Assembly (NCBI GenBank): GCA_021018995.1
Contig: CM037590.1
Span: 87,824,097 to 87,888,096 of the forward strand
From: Chloranthus sessilifolius
Lineage: Eukaryota; Streptophyta; Magnoliopsida; Chloranthales; Chloranthaceae
Reading direction: 5' to 3'
DNA length: 64,000 bases
This document shows positions 33,338 through 45,731 of the stretch, piece by piece. The translations under genes and the position numbers were made by a program. Position 1 is the first letter of the stretch. Every line of letters begins with the position of its first letter. The notes below the pieces were generated by a model, which saw only the letters and a list, made by a program, of their open reading frames with translations, was not told the origin of the DNA and made no database searches.

Positions 33338-35102
33338 TTCCTATGTTTTACCTTGCCCCTTGTCGAAGGGGGAAGGTGCCTGAAATGCCTTGGGAATTGG
33401 CAAATGTGGGACTACTCCCTCATTTGTAGCCCTAGCCAACTGGTCATCTGTCTTTTTAACTTTGTTATTTTCTTAAGAACCCTCCTTCTATTTCTTATTT
33501 AAACTGGGTTGTTCCTATTGTGTCTTTCCAAAAACCACTTCTTTTTCTTTTTCAAAATCTCTGACAGGCTCACAGCCCACTTGATTATCTACCAGCCGTT
33601 CACTCCTCAATGTAGTAACAGATTTAGCTTCCTCCTGGGTGGAAGAAACTTCACCCACTACCAAGTGTCCCCTTGGGTTATCCAGTGGTTGGCTAGGCAG
33701 CCTCCCTTCTTCTCTCTTAGTCAATGCATTCGACATCTGACTAAGATGGTCCTCTATCTTCTTAATGCTTTGGCTGTGAGAGTGCACAGTTTGGGTTAAG
33801 GGACCCAAATTCTGCAATAAGGCCAGAACTTGTTTCTCGAAAGAAAGTGCTCTCACAGCTGGAGGGGGTGCAGGTTGCTACACAGGCTGAGCCATGGGTT
33901 GGGCCATGAGCTGCTGGTAATGAGGTTTGGGAACATAATTTTGGTGGTAGGGTTGAGCATTTCTGTAAGGCATGGGCTGCTGTTGCTATTGCTGCTGGTT
34001 TGGGTATGCATCTTGTCTCCACCTCAAGTTGGGGGTTCCTCCATTGATACCCAGCAGCAAGCTGTTGCCCATAGGACTGAGTGGCAGCCACATGTTCTGT
34101 AATAAAATTTGGAAACTGGACAGTTGATGGGCATTCTTCAAGGGAGTGAGCAGGGGATTGGCAGATAGCACATGCCTCTTCCACCCTAGCAGCCATGGGT
34201 GACTGCATTGCTCCCATGAGCTTATCAAATTTCAGTGTCAGGTTGTCCACTTTCCTCTCCAAATCACTTTGCACATTTACCTCAAACATCTTCCCTCTGG
34301 TGGTATTCTCTTTTACCAATCTAGGAGGATCTAGGTCCCTAGACAAGGTCTCCCTCTACATGGAGTTCTATCTAATGATATCAAACAACTCCCAGGCCTT
34401 CTCAGCAGTTTTATGGAGGTAGGTGCCACCACAAGAAGCATCTACCATGTCTCTAATTTTGGAATCAATCCCTTGATAAAAATTTTGGACAAGTTGTCAT
34501 TCAGGGATTTGATGGTGGGGGCACTTCTTTAGGAGTTCCTTGAATCTCTCCCAAGCTTGGTGAAAATCTTCAGTTGGATCTTGGGCAAACGAGATGATGC
34601 CCTTCCTCAACTGGCCTATTTTGGACATGGGGAAGAATTTGGCCAATAACTGACATTGAAGATCACTCCAGGACTGAATGTTGTTGGGTGGAAGCATTGA
34701 TAGGTAGGTCCTGGCTCTATCCTTTAATGAAAAAGGAAAGAGTTTCATCCTAGTTGCCTCCTCCCCCAAACCTGTGATGTTAAAAGTGGTGCAGAGTCCT
34801 AAGAATTCATCAATTTGTTTATAAGGATCCTCTTTGGTCAGGCCATGGAATGAGGGTAGCATCTTGATTATGGAAGACTTTATTTCATAATTTTCTTACA
34901 CAGCTGGGAACTGAATGCGGAAGGGGGAATTGTAAACACCTGGTGCATTAAATTCCTTGAGAGTTCTAGGCTGTTGTTGCTCACCCATTTCTGGAAATTT
35001 AGCTACAACAGATGTGAGTGGAGTTTGTCTAGATCTGAGAAGCCTTTCAACCTCTGGATTTAAAGGGAGAATCTGAGGTTGGAGAGTTCTTCTCCCAAAC
35101 AT
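33338..35102 (-). pseudogene. Element B gag, broken by several stops
   Basis: ATG at 35102 (MFGRRTLQPQILPLN). A stop at about 34896 in place of a sense codon before ENYEIKSS, then MLPSFHGLTKEDPYKQIDEF to PHHQIPE and a stop at 34497, MVDASCGG region with more stops, and 33762-34346 with an intact zinc knuckle CAICQSPAHSLEEC. Tail pieces at 33515-33856 (KKIEDHLSQMSNALTKREEG). Most stops look like single-base changes. Confidence 0.88.
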
Positions 35103-35409
35103 ACACCACTCAAGATCTAATGCAGAGCAATTCTTCAAACACAACAAACAAGGACAGAAACAAATAATTACTTAATCTAAAAATTAACAGATCTGACAAA
35201 TGAAGGAGAGTAGAGGGATGCAAACTCAAGAGCAGCCTCCAGCACAATGCTCCTCTTTCCTAGCAACTTTAGATTTGGTGGAATGTAAACAGAGTATTGG
35301 AAAACAACAAAACTTATAAATACAGTTAGCAAAAAAAAATCAAACAAACTACTGTAGATCTATGGTCTAAACTAAATTAAACTTAGATCTACCAATTTTA
35401 ACAACATCT

Positions 35410-35426
35410 CCCCGGCAGCGACGCCA
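35410..35426 (-). other. Element B primer-binding site (tRNA-Asp)
   Basis: On the minus strand TGGCGTCGCTGCCGGGG, two mismatches to the plant tRNA-Asp complement. It lies 6 bp from the LTR. Confidence 0.9.
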
Positions 35427-35432
35427 AAAACT

Positions 35433-37551
35433 TATTGTGGAATTTCAGTGTGCTGATTATTGTGTAATGATAAAAGCAAAATAAAATCAGAGTAAAATAG
35501 AGGATGGATTTAGCACATCTAAAATATCCTAGGCCTGCAAGATACAGGGTCCTTTGTAGCAAGTTTTATCAAGTAAGGGAATGTCCACAGGGAGATGAGT
35601 TTAAAATATGGTAAATTTCCAGATCTGTGAGAGATCTGGCACCCTAATTAACACTAAGGAAGCTAAGAAAAAGGGGAGAGGTTAAACATGGTTGTCACTT
35701 GAATTAAACTAAACTTCTTGAGATGTGAACTACTGAGATCGAATCTAGAGATCTAGATCTTGCAAATGGAAGGGTTTTAAAAAAATAAAAAATAAAAAAT
35801 GGAGAAGAGCAGCTTGGAGATTGGTCTCACTGTGATCAGGTTGAACGAATCATGTTACAGGGGTTTAAAGCACACAAATCCCTCAGCTGGCTACAAGCAC
35901 AGCTGCCGGGTAGAAGATTCTACTCTAAACCAAAGGATTTGACTGATCTTAAGACTATGGTCAGTCCACTTTAATGGTCACAGACCATCCTATAGACTTC
36001 ATCCTATCTAAAGATTTATGGTGGAAGAATCCAATTGAAACCAGAGATTGGACTGCTCTTAAAGCTATGACCTGTCCACTTTAATGGTCACAGATCATCC
36101 TAGGGAATTCCTCCAAACCAAAGGTTTCAACCAGAGCATTAAAACCACTATAGATGCTACAATTTCTAGGTCACAAATGTAAGAAATTACAGGGATATCA
36201 GATCTAGGGAGATCAGATGGTATCCAAGAGGTCTACCAGTTAAGTGGGTGAGCTGATTAACAGACTCCTCTACACAAATTCGATCGAGCACCAAATGAAA
36301 CCAAAGGAACTATAGATCTGATTAAATCAATAAAAACAATATTTACATTACAATAAAACTCACTTTATAATGGAATGCTCTCAGATCTGTAGTCTGTGCA
36401 GCAATTAACTCACAATAACACTCTCAACCTTACCCAATTATAGATCTAACCTCTCTCTTCACTGCTCCTAGGGAATTAGCCAACCATAGTTGGGCTAACA
36501 GAGGGAAAATAGAATTTCACTGCAAGCTCTGATCTCCAGAATTTGATCCAAATCTCGATCTCCCCCCATTGCAATTGGGGATCTCCCTATATAGCTTTCT
36601 CTCCTATTTTTCCCGCCAATTTTCCCTTCTAGAAGGTCTTCCGAGTTTGTTAGAGTTCTGTTAGAGCACGGGGGTTGGTTAGGGTTTCCTAGGGAATCTT
36701 TTGGATCGTCGTGCCGATCACCAATGTGCCTCAGTTTGTGTGCAACAGGTCACCAAGTTGCAGCGTGTGACTCGTCGATTTTCTGAGAAGTTCTTCACAC
36801 GATTTTGACAGGTTGAGGAAGCTTTCGACAGGTTCAAAGGGAGCTTTTTGGGCCTTTTGCTAGGTTTTTAGATCCCTTTGATAGGTTCCGATAGGATGAG
36901 CCTTCTCTTAGAGCTTAAGCATTCTCGCTCTCTGCCTGGAGCATTCGACAGATTGGGGAAGCTTTTCGATAGGTTGGAGGACCATTTCGATAGGTTTCAC
37001 TCCCGCGTCTCCATCTCGTTAAGTTTAGGAAACCATTCAATAGGTTCAGGAAACCATTCGATAGGTTCCTCTTACACCTTAGGCAGGCTTTCCATAGGAT
37101 GGTTCCTCCTTTCTTTCAGCCGCTCGATAGGTTCTTGGATCCTATCGAACTCCTCAATCCACACGAATCAATTTTTCTTCTGCCTTCAGATCTTATCGAA
37201 ACCTTTCCAACTAAACGAATTCCTTCTTTCTTTGCTTTCAGCTCCTATCGAAGTCTTCAAATGACCTCTCGATAGGATGTTTTCAACCTGTTTTTACTTC
37301 CTTCGCCTTACCCTGCTGTAGCCACGCACTCCAAGGGCCCAATGGTGTGCAGCCCTCTTGTGTGCCATTGTTGGGTCTGCACTGTGATGAGAGATGGACT
37401 TCTTTGTGTGGAATTCTTGAGTGGTTTTCTGCACTTCTCCTATCTTTTATTGCTATCTACAAAGCAGGCTCAACAGAGGTTTATTAATGTGCTCACGGTC
37501 CATCAAAGGTCAGGTTAAGGGGTGAAAACTGGGATTTTCCACTACTTAACA
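35433..37551 (-). repeat. Element B 5' LTR (2119 bp)
   Basis: It matches 10218-12337 along its length. The terminal TG (plus reading) is mutated to TA at 35433-35434. It has a TATA-type box at 36588-36593, 32-nt hairpins at 35957-35988 and 36067-36098, and a TCGATAGGTT cluster from about 36800 to 37260. Confidence 0.93.
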
Positions 37552-37556
37552 TTATT
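37552..37556. other. Target-site duplication of element B, right copy (ttatt)
   Basis: Identical to 10213-10217. Confidence 0.92.
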
Positions 37557-37905
37557 TCAGTTATGTAACTCAAATTTAGGACTGTCTCTACAACAATCCT
37601 TCAGATGGCTATAAGAGCATCTGTAAGGTTGAAGTATCTAACTCAACTCTTATGGTTTGACCTGGTCTCTTAAGGCTATAACCTGTCCACTTTAATGGTC
37701 ATAGGCTATCCAATAGAGAGGATCAAACCACATGAATTAAATCAAAAAATGAATCTGATCCAAGGGAATGGACTAATCTTAAGGCTATAAAATGTCCACT
37801 TAAATAGTCACAAATTATCCAATAGATGACCTCCAACTAATGGATCAAATCAGAATAGTAAAATCATTGCAAACACCATGTTTGTGAGGCTACAAGCTCA
37901 GGCAC
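37557..37905 (-). repeat. Element A 5' LTR, second arm
   Basis: It continues the LTR interrupted at 10217, up to the insertion of D at 37906. It carries two 32-nt hairpins at 37678-37709 and 37787-37818, the same pair found in B, D and E2. The rest of this LTR should lie beyond the far end of D, outside the window. Confidence 0.8.
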
Positions 37906-40039
37906 TGTTGGGGTGTTTGCCTTCCCTCAAATGGGGGTCTAAAATCACTAATAAAACTAGGTAGAACACACTCACACAGACCTGCAATTTATCAGGGTCT
38001 GTTATAGCAAGCTTTAAAAAGATGGTGAGTAAGGGAATGTCCACAGGGAGGTTGGCTTAAAAATGTGATAAATCTCCAGATCTGTATGAGATCTGGCACC
38101 CTAACTAATGCTATGTTAGCTAAAAGACCGGGGAGAGGTTTAAAAGGGATTGTCACTTAAGCTAAGCTAAAATTAAATATAGACTAACTTGGATCAAGTT
38201 TGAGAACTTAGATCTTGCAGGAGAAAAGAGTAAAAAAAAATAAAATGGAGAAGAGTAGCTTGGAAATTGGTCTTCACTAAAATCAGATTCGATTAATCAT
38301 GCTACAGAGGTTCAGAGCACTCAATTCCCTCAACTGGCTCTAAGCACAACTGCAGGGTAGAAAGCTCCACTCCAAATCACAGGATCCACCTGGTCTTAAG
38401 GCTATGATATGTCCACTTGAATGGTCACAGGCGATCCTATAGACTTTATCTGATCCATGAATTTGCAGTAGACAAATCCAATTAGAGCCTGAGCTTGGAC
38501 TAATCTTAAGGTTATGATCTATCCACTTTAATGGTCACATGCCATCCTAGGGATCTCCTCCAAAGCTAAAGCATCAATTAGAACAATTAAAACCACTACG
38601 GATGCTGCAATTCCTAGGTCACAAACTCAAGGAATTACAGGAGTATCAGATCCAGGGAGATCGGGTGGTATCCAAGAGGCCTACCAGTTAAGTGGGTGAG
38701 CTGATCTACAGACTCCTCTATATAAATCCGATCTATCACCAAATGAAACCAAACAAACTTTAGATCAAATTAAAGCATTAAAAATAGCATTTACATTGCA
38801 ATCAAAATCACTCTACAATGAAAATACTCTCAGAATTGTAGTTTGTGCAGCTGGGAACCCACAATAGCAATCTTAAACTTACCCAATTACAGATCTAACC
38901 TCTCTCCTCGCTACTCCAAGGGAACTAGCCAACCATTGTTGGGCTAAAGGAGGGAAAATAGAATTTCTCTGCAAGCTCTAATCTTTATAATTTGGCTCAA
39001 ATCTCGATCCCCCCCAAGCTCTAATCTCTAAAATTTCTCCTCTATTTTTCCCACCAAAAATTCCTTCTAGAAGGTCCTCAGAGTTTGTTAGGGTTCTGTT
39101 AGAGCACGTGAGTCGGTTAGGATTTCCTAGGGCATCTTCTGGAACCATCGTGCCGATCACTAAGTGCCTCGGGTTGCTTGCAGCAGGTCACCAAGTTGTA
39201 GCGTGTCCACAGCTTAATTTCTGAGATGTTCTGCACACGATTTCGACAGGTTCAAGAAGCTTTCGACAGGTTGGAATAGAGCTTTTTGGTCCTTTTGCTA
39301 GGTTCTCAGATCTCTTCAATAGGTTCCGATAGGATGAGCCTTCTCTTAGAGTTTCAGCATTCTCAGCCCCTCACTTGGAGTATTCGACAGGTTGGGGAAG
39401 CTTTTCAACAGGTTGGAGAACCATTTGGATAGGTTCCACTCTGCATGCCATTGTTTCGATAGGGTTGCTTTCACTCTTATCGAAAGGCTCAAGCACCCTT
39501 CGATAGGTTCTGTTCTAGCGTCTCCATCCGATAGGTTCAGGAAACTAGTCGATAGGTTCCCTTTATACCTCAGGCGGGTTTTCGATAGGATTGTTTCTTC
39601 CTTCCTTTTAACTGCTCAATAGGTTCTTGGATCCTATCGAACTCCTCAATTCACACAAATCCATCCTTCTTCTACCTTCAGATCCTATCGAAACCTTTTC
39701 AACTGCATGAATTCCTCCTTTCTCTGCTTTTAGCTCCTATCAAAGTCTTCAGGTGACCTCTCGATAGGATGTTTTCAGCCTGTTTTCACTTCCTTCACCT
39801 TGCCCTGCTATAGCCACGCACTCTGGTTCAGTGATGTGCTACCCTCTGGTGTGCTGTTGCTAGGTTTAACCTGTACTGAGAGATGGCTCCTTTTTGGGCA
39901 TTTTTGAGTGGTTTTCTGCATTAGTGTCATCTTTTCTTGGTGTCTACAAAATGCACTCGATAAAGGCTTATTAGTGTGCTCATAGGCCTATCAATGGTCA
40001 GGTTAAAGGGTGAAAAGTGGCATTTTTCACCACTTAACA
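37906..40039 (-). repeat. Element D 3' LTR (2134 bp)
   Basis: It starts TGTTGGGGTGTTTG and ends CACTTAACA next to the PPT. Hairpins at 38404-38435 and 38514-38545. TCGACAGGTT-type words at 39385, 39406 and 39427 are exactly 21 bp apart; others run to 39770. The TATA-bearing segment seen in B near 11373 is shortened here. Confidence 0.92.
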
Positions 40040-40077
40040 CACCCCCAAACCTAAGCTTTGCTAGTCCCTAAACAAAG
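40040..40077 (-). promoter_or_regulatory. Element D polypurine tract with abutting hairpin
   Basis: PPT aggtttgggggtg (40040-40052), 3-bp gap, then arms CTTTGTT and AGCAAAG (transcript sense). The C-to-T change in one arm leaves a G-U pair in RNA, so the stem is kept. Confidence 0.85.
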
Positions 40078-40947
40078 GAGAATAAAAAGGAATTAAAATG
40101 CGACTTTCGTAGGGAGCACAGATGCATTTAGCATATGCACCAAACCTTTTAAACCCCCAAGGTGATTCCTAGTGGAGGAGTGAAGTCTCCTGAGGGTTTT
40201 CAGTGAAGGTACCCACAAACTTCTCCAATAAGGTTAGTTAATGATAGTGCATCCTGCTAAATAAAGTTTTAGTAAATAAAATAAATTCTCATCATGTCTT
40301 TTTAGTTCTAGAGGGTTTTCAGCAAAAAAATCACCAACTTAAAACATGAAATTTTGCTGTAATTCTTTCATCATCAATCAGTTCATGTCAAGGCATTGTG
40401 CCTGAAAATTGATGCATGGCTCACCTTTCATTTGAGAATTCTATTTTGATACTACCCCCATCAAATTGGATTTCAGACCCAAGCCTCACCAGGGCTGTTT
40501 ACTCACAACAAAAATGAAGGGTGTAGAATTTCACACAGCTCAAGAGCAGTTACAGTCCTCAAATAGGACTGTAAGCATGAGCATAGGCATTGCTCTAATT
40601 TCTGAAATTTTCTAACTCTTTTCACCATAGATTAGACAGATCCTTATCTCCACATGACAGCTCAATCCATTTCAGATCAGTAAGGTCTTTTTATTGGGTT
40701 GTAATGTGGCTTATAGATAAGGTTTGTAAAAGAATGAAAGGGTGAAAGGGAGTCAAATTGAGAAATCAGTAAAGGTAAGGAGGTGGTCTAGACAACACCT
40801 TCTTCATTTCAGCACCTTTTCACTTTCTTTTTGAATTTTCATACTGGAAGTGATCAGCTTCATCGGCTTCTTATCTTCTTTCAGATTTTCAAATGAGGTG
40901 ACTTCTCTTTCTCATCCTTTTGCTCTTTTTTTTTTTTTTTTTCTTAA

Positions 40948-40949
<2 letters not shown>

Positions 40950-40985
<36 letters not shown>
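40950..40985. repeat. (TTA)n microsatellite
   Basis: About a dozen TTA units directly after a poly-T run, inside the 3' UTR of D. Confidence 0.95.
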
Positions 40986-41684
40986 GGCTCGGAATGCCAC
41001 AACTATACATCACACTAGCCTTCAGATATTCTTCTTCTTTTTGCCAGACATCGAACCTTGCACTTCTAACCTCGCTTCTCCTCTTATTTTCATTCTCAGG
41101 TTGAGGGTGAACTGAAATAGGTCAAAAGGTTTTTGGTTCAAAATTTCTAGTTTTCATCAAAGAAAAACCTGTGATTTTAAAATCTCAACTGGTGTGTATC
41201 AAGGGCAGTTCAAAGGTGGGGCATTTTTAGGCTCAAACTGTCCAAGGGATGGCCTTACTTCATGTCTTCAATGTCATGAATGTTGTCAAGCTGTCTCAAC
41301 TTGGAATTGTCTAACTTCTAGTGATTAGAATTAGATCCCATCAGTCCTTAGAGCAGGAAAAATTTGCCCAAACACTCTTCAAAGAAAATTTTTCAGGCCC
41401 AAATCTCACTGGGTATGGCCTTCCATCAAATTTTCAGAGGTGTATCTTCCCAATTTTCTCTCATTTCAGGTTTACTACACATCAAAATTATTTTTCACAA
41501 ATTGTTGACATTTGCCTCATGAAGTCTGTTGGACTACAGCTTATTTCAGTTTCAAAAAGTTTTTAATTTCCTCTTTTTATAAAAATTTTACAAAAATTCA
41601 AGTGAGAATTTACTCTAATTAATTCCAACCACTCCTTTTTAGCCTAGCTGCACTGAAATTAACTAATTTATTGGCATACATACA

Positions 41685-41721
41685 TGCCCCCAAACCTAAA
41701 CTAAACAGTGTCCTCACTGTT
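41685..41721 (-). promoter_or_regulatory. Internal second polypurine tract with hairpin (D)
   Basis: Transcript sense: AACAGTG-AGGA-CACTGTT (41704-41721, 7-bp stem, 4-nt loop), then aggtttgggggca (41685-41697). Confidence 0.75.
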
Positions 41722-41854
41722 GAACACTATGAAATCAGGAGAGAGGCATGGGAAAAGAGCAATACAAAAAAAACAAAACTACATGAAGACAAAATTGTAT
41801 TAAAATGCCAAATATATACATGAAACAAGTGACTAAAACAACAAACTGCAATAG

Positions 41855-44769
41855 CTATTTACAGGCATCATCTGGCCAATCATAGAGGTCAGCCAGGTTT
41901 TTCAGCTCATCCTTAGATAACGGAGCTTTTCCTTTAGATTTAGCTTTCGATTGCGGCTTCTTTGCTACCTCCTCAGACTGGGCAGCGGGTTGTTTTCCTT
42001 TAGGATCAACAGCAGCAACAAAATTTGAATCTGAATCAGAAGGAAAAAGGGCAATGGGGTCCAATCTGAGAGCCGCAGTAGCCTTCCTTCTTTCCTCCCT
42101 TGACAGTAAGGTGAAGGAGGCATCAGGTTGGGTTGGGGGACTGGGTGGGGGGTGTCTGTAGACTGGGCAGCAGGCTTCTTTCCTTACTTGATAGAAGCAG
42201 CAGAGGGAGCAGATCTTTTGGCAATAACTTTCCTCTTGGGGGGGGAGCTCATTTTGGTTTTAGAGGGGGAGGTTGAGTAGGGGGAGGCTCCTGGGCTGGA
42301 GGAGGGCGCACATCCATAGGGGGGGTGGGAGGAGGTTGAGTTGTAGAAGGGGGACAGGATTGAGTGGAAGGAGGTGCAGGAGGAGGTGCGGTGGCGAGAG
42401 GGGTAGGTTGAAATGGCTGAGAGGTAAGGGAAGCAATCTTTTTTTCCAATATGTCAATTTGTTTTGCGGCATAAAGCAGGTTGGCATCAGAGAATTCCTT
42501 GGTGGCCTTGAGTATCTCCTGAGCATTGGCTAATTTTTTCTTGAGAAGCTCAGAATTCTTCTTCTCATATTTGGCAATGAGACTCTCAGCAGCAGCCAAC
42601 TGTTTTGCGTACTCATAATGAGTCAGGATTTCAGACCACCCTTGAGAGATATCTCGGAGCTTAATTTTGTGCTCTAATTCTATGTTGGCAATCCTCTCCT
42701 CATAAGGGGCCGCAATGGAAGCACGGAGTGCAGCCATACCTCTCAGGACAACCCTGTGGATGTAAGGGTTGTCCCTCATGGCATATAGTAGGGTGAGGTA
42801 AGGGGGGATGTACATGGTTTGTCGAAGGACAATGGGCAAGGACAAGGGTGTAGTGGAAGAAGAGGAAGGGGTGGAGAGAACTAGAGCCTCCCATGGATCA
42901 GTTTGGGTGGAGGCATCCTGGGAAATAGGTGGGGAGGTGGTGAAGGGTAGAGGGGATTCAGTTACTACGGAGGCCAGGAAATCTGGTGATGAGGGTAAAG
43001 TGACCGGTGGTGAGGAAAGTATGGGGAGAGCTGGTGCGGCTACTTCCTCAGGCTGGGCAGCCGCAGGGTTTGGAGTAGGTATGGGTGAAGCTGGAGGGGA
43101 TATGTGAGGGGGTTGAGGGGTGGAAGAGGGTGGAGTAAGGGTGGATTGAATTGATTGGAGGCATGAGCTCATATGAGTCTGATTGTCAGTGTTGATGGTT
43201 AATTGGGATTGAATGGATTGGAGGAGGGATAGAATTTGAGTGAGGGTGTCAGGCATGGTGGGGGTAGAAGGGGCAGGTGTTTAGACATGATGGAAGGGAG
43301 AAGAGGGAGCATGGTTAAAATGAGGGGGAGTGGGGCGTGGGGAGTCAGGAAGTGGAGTGTACTCATGAACAACATCCTCCACAATTGAGGTTAAGAGGGC
43401 CGTGAACCCAGTAGTGGTGAACAAGTCCACACCCTATGGATGCAGAGGGGTTTGTGATGGGGGGAAATTAGAAATGGGTTGGGTAATGGATGGAGAAGAA
43501 ATGGTAGGGATAAGCTCAAAGGATGTGGGAGGTTCAAGGATGTCAGGTTGGAAAACCTGGGAGGTGGGTGAAGGTAAAACAGGTTCAGAGGAGGGTGGAG
43601 AGAGGCTGGTTGGAAGAGAGACTAATACAAACGGAAAAAGTAAAGTGGGTGGAGGTGTGGGTAATGGGATAGGTATGGTAGGTGGAGGGGTGGATGAGAG
43701 TATCTCTGTAGGAGTCTCTGCTGCCACAGTAGTGGGTTCCTTCTCAGCCTCCTCCCTTCCAACTGGCTGACTCTTCTTAATCAAGGTGAGGCTGGTTGAC
43801 CATTCCCGCTTTCCATACAATTTGATGATCAGCTTCTCCATTGGCTCATTTCTCTTGATCACATACTTTCCAATCTTGAGCAGACATGTGATGAGTTTGC
43901 AGAAAGGTAGACCTCCTCCCTTAGCAAAAGCTTGTCTCTTCAGCACCTTGTCATTGATGTCCACCATTGTTTCAAAAATTAGCTTAGGTGCATTCACAAA
44001 TTGCCCCTTTGGACAGAAGTATAGGGCATCCACTAATGGGGCCCTTCTCTCTTGCAAATGGCCAGAGACAGACATTTTTCCTCAAAATGGTATCAATGAG
44101 TCTTGGAGTAGGATGGAGGTCTCTTCTCATCAAGGATTCACCAAAGCCCACTATTCCGTTAGTAAGCTGTTTAGCCATTTCCCTAAATGTAGCCCCTGTG
44201 GGTGCTCCCTCAGCTCTGGTGGAGTCAAATTGATATGGGACTCCCAAAGCCATCCCAATGTCTCTGCAATCGACAGTCAGCTGCTAGTCATCAATCAAGA
44301 TTTCTAGTATACCGTCGTCCCCAAGCACCACCTTCTTTGTCAGGTTCTGGTACCACAATTTCACCAACCTGAGGTAGACAGTTTCCTTCAAGGGTGAAAG
44401 AAGGGGCAACAGACCTTCTTTCTTCAAATATTCCAATGTCCCTTAGCACTCCCCAATGTTAGCAAAATAAGCCAGAACAAAATCTATCTCAGGGACAAGA
44501 CTCAATTTTTCTACAAACTCATTGGGGGTAGTTAACCCAGCTGGCAACCCTACTGTAGGAGTAGCTCTCACTAAGGGTTCTTCCACCACAGGCTCCTGAA
44601 TCTCAACAGCTTTGGCTTTCTTAGCTTTAGGAATCTTTTTGGGTGTCATCTCAGTGAGCTTCCTCTTGACAGGTGGTTTGTCAGCTAGCTTCAACTTCTT
44701 GGAGGATTTGGGGGTGGAAGGAGTTGTTCTACGGCGTATGTTTGCTAAAGTTTCCTCTGGCTCATCCAT
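41855..44769 (-). pseudogene. Element D 3' ORF (about 950 codons)
   Basis: Starts at ATG 44769 (MDEPEETLANIRRR) with Lys-rich runs (KKLKLADKPPVKRK, KKIPKAKKAKAVE). Core pieces at 43984-44253 (MRRDLHPTPRLIDTILRKN) and 43434-44075 (GHLQERRAPLVDALYFC, LPFCKLITCLLKIGKY). Pro-rich linker, then 42249-43256 with MRDNPYIHRVVLRGMAALRA and a long charged helical region (KYEKKNSELLKKKLANAQ), a Pro-rich stretch, basic PPKRKVIAKRS after another break, and a basic/acidic C-terminus (41855-42064, KKPQSKAKSKGKAPLSK). At least four frameshifts or stops. It is homologous to C along its whole length. Nuclear localisation is plausible from the basic runs; function unknown. Confidence 0.78.
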
Positions 44770-45731
44770 TTTACTCTCAGAGGTTAGTTACTCACCAACT
44801 TGGAGTGGAGCTTGAAGGTTAAAAATTAGACAAACGACAGATTAATGGTGGGAAGGCAACTGACCTTGAAATACCTAGGGTTTAACAAAAATTGCAAAGC
44901 ACAGCTTCAATTTTCCTAAAGTCAGGGGCAAAATGCTCCTCTATGCAAGCTGAATGTACTGAAAAATGGCAAACTGAATAGCTGAAGGTACTGTGAGGAT
45001 TTAGTGGAGAAAGAGGGAGGTGAAAGAGAGAGGAAAAGAGCTAGGGTTTTGCAGAAGGTATGGACTGAGGCACAAATGACCTATCGACAGGTATATAAGG
45101 GGTGAAATATGATTCTGCTATGATGAACTAGATGATTTCGATAGGTTCATGCGTCCTATCGAAAATGTAGCAGACAAAGCTTTAAAAGGGGGTGATTCGA
45201 TAGGATCTCGATAGGTGGAACTATCTTTTCGATAAGTTTAAATGGCAGATAAGTCATCATTTCGATAGGTTCCCGATAGGTATCCAGAACCTATCTAAAT
45301 CTCCATTTTGCCCTTTTTTATCCTATCAAGAAGTTAGTTTCGCCTGTCGAGAAGTTCAGTGCCTATCGAAACCATCGAACAGCCTGCCGAAATCACCATG
45401 TGACCTAACAAAAAGTGAACTTGACCTATCGAACACTCCTAAAAACCAAATAAGGTTGTAATTCTGGGTACTCTTAGTTTCAGCACTCAGTAGGCTTGTC
45501 TGTTGTGCTGCTCTACAGTTTGTTTTCCTTGTGGCCAAGCTCCCATTATCTCAGGACAACTAGTAATATTGAAATGATGGTCTACTATTAAGCATGGCAG
45601 TTTTGTTTCTCTATTTTTATTTTTTTTTCTTTTATTATTGCAGGAAATAAAAAAAAATTCAATTAACAATAAAGTAAACCCCTAAAACAAAAACAAAGTA
45701 TGGTACATATGATACATACTGACTTCAGGGG
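44770..45731 (-). promoter_or_regulatory. Element D gap upstream of the 3' ORF, with TCGATAGG motif cluster
   Basis: From about 45080 to 45440 lie about ten TTTCGATAGG or CCTATCGAAA words (for example 45135, 45155, 45196, 45262). TATATA at 45092-45098 sits at the ORF-proximal edge. The rest, 44770-45070 and 45440-45731, is non-coding, with T-rich tracts near 45600. Confidence 0.7.

Larger units (their letters stand above)
10218..37551 (-). mobile_element. Element B: complete-length Athila-type element without a 3' ORF, interrupted by C
   Basis: It is bounded by LTRs at 10218-12337 and 35433-37551 and a perfect ttatt duplication. On the minus strand the order is 5' LTR, tRNA-Asp primer site, gag, PR, RT (split by C at 17640-31936), RNase H, INT, motif-rich gap, short ORF relics, 3' UTR, PPT, 3' LTR. 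Without C it is about 13 kb. It carries the TCGATAGGTT motif in its LTRs and in the gap after INT. The usual 3' ORF with the GH.QERR core is absent. Confidence 0.92.
40078..41854 (-). other. Element D 3' UTR
   Basis: It contains the conserved block 40099-40220, a poly-T run, a (TTA)n microsatellite at 40950-40985, and a hairpin with a second PPT at 41685-41721. No gene; the ORFs on the plus strand are low-complexity chance frames. Confidence 0.8.

Noticed and set aside
43402-44307. Plus-strand ORFs of 122 and 173 codons
   Set aside because: Antisense to the 3' ORF of D; Gly/Val-rich sequence arises from the Pro/Thr codons on the other strand.
41855-44769. Calling the 3' ORF an envelope gene
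   Set aside because: No signal peptide, cleavage site or hydrophobic span is visible; the position alone is not evidence.
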